Program-made: the position numbers and the translations under genes
Assembly (NCBI GenBank): GCA_030064795.1
Contig: JASJEI010000553.1
Coordinates: 1-5,703, forward strand
From: Pleurocapsa sp. MO_226.B13
GTDB taxonomy: Bacteria; Cyanobacteriota; Cyanobacteriia; Cyanobacteriales; Xenococcaceae
Reading direction: 5' to 3'
Length of the DNA: 5,703 bases
Notes under the pieces: model-generated
Database searches by the model: none
Seen by the model: only the letters and a program-made list of their open reading frames with translations
Told to the model about the DNA's origin: nothing
Part shown: positions 5,697 through 5,703 of the stretch, one piece after another
Numbering within the stretch: the stretch's first letter is position 1
Layout of the letters: each line of letters starts with the position of its first letter

Positions 5697-5703
5697 AAAA
5701 CTA

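Noticed and set aside
1..5703. CRISPR arrays, tRNA or rRNA genes, transposase genes
   Set aside because: No spaced direct repeats of CRISPR type, no cloverleaf or rRNA-like conserved segments, and no transposase motifs were seen on either strand.

Overview
The window looks like chromosomal DNA from a cyanobacterium. Eight exact copies of the octamer GCGATCGC (the HIP1 palindrome typical of many cyanobacterial genomes) lie in 5.7 kb, where base composition predicts well under one. The proteins also have a cyanobacterial flavour, especially a DUF2808-type secreted protein and a TVP38/TMEM64 membrane protein. Noncoding stretches are very AT-rich and hold several hairpins. The sequence does not allow a genus to be named.

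Layout. (1) Positions 29-883, minus strand: lgt, prolipoprotein diacylglyceryl transferase. (2) 884-1378: a 495-bp divergent intergenic region. It contains a locally GC-rich block with a 14-bp palindrome, and then the control region of the next operon. (3) 1379-3501, plus strand: a two-component system, an OmpR-type response regulator overlapping a membrane histidine kinase by one base. (4) 3502-3874: an AT-rich gap with a possible terminator and a promoter region. (5) 3875-4324: a secreted DUF2808-like protein followed by a strong hairpin. (6) 4325-4632: an AT-rich gap with two inverted repeats. (7) 4633-5608: two membrane-protein genes 31 bp apart, an uncharacterised four-helix protein and a TVP38/TMEM64 (SNARE-associated/DedA-like) protein that stops in the middle of its domain. 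(8) A GAATTTT heptamer array near the right edge.

The most interesting signal is regulatory. An identical 21-bp sequence (1305-1325 and 3787-3807) lies upstream of both the response-regulator gene and the DUF2808 gene. In both places a similar TAAA(A/G)ATA element begins exactly 34 bp after the start of the repeat. Inside the 21-mer two related heptads, TTCATAG and TTAATAT, are spaced 11 bp apart, as expected for head-to-tail binding by an OmpR/PhoB-class regulator. The simplest inference is a small local regulon: the kinase/regulator pair controls its own operon and the secreted DUF2808 protein next door. The stimulus is unknown. The other notable point is the truncated TVP38-family gene, which may be a decaying or disrupted gene.
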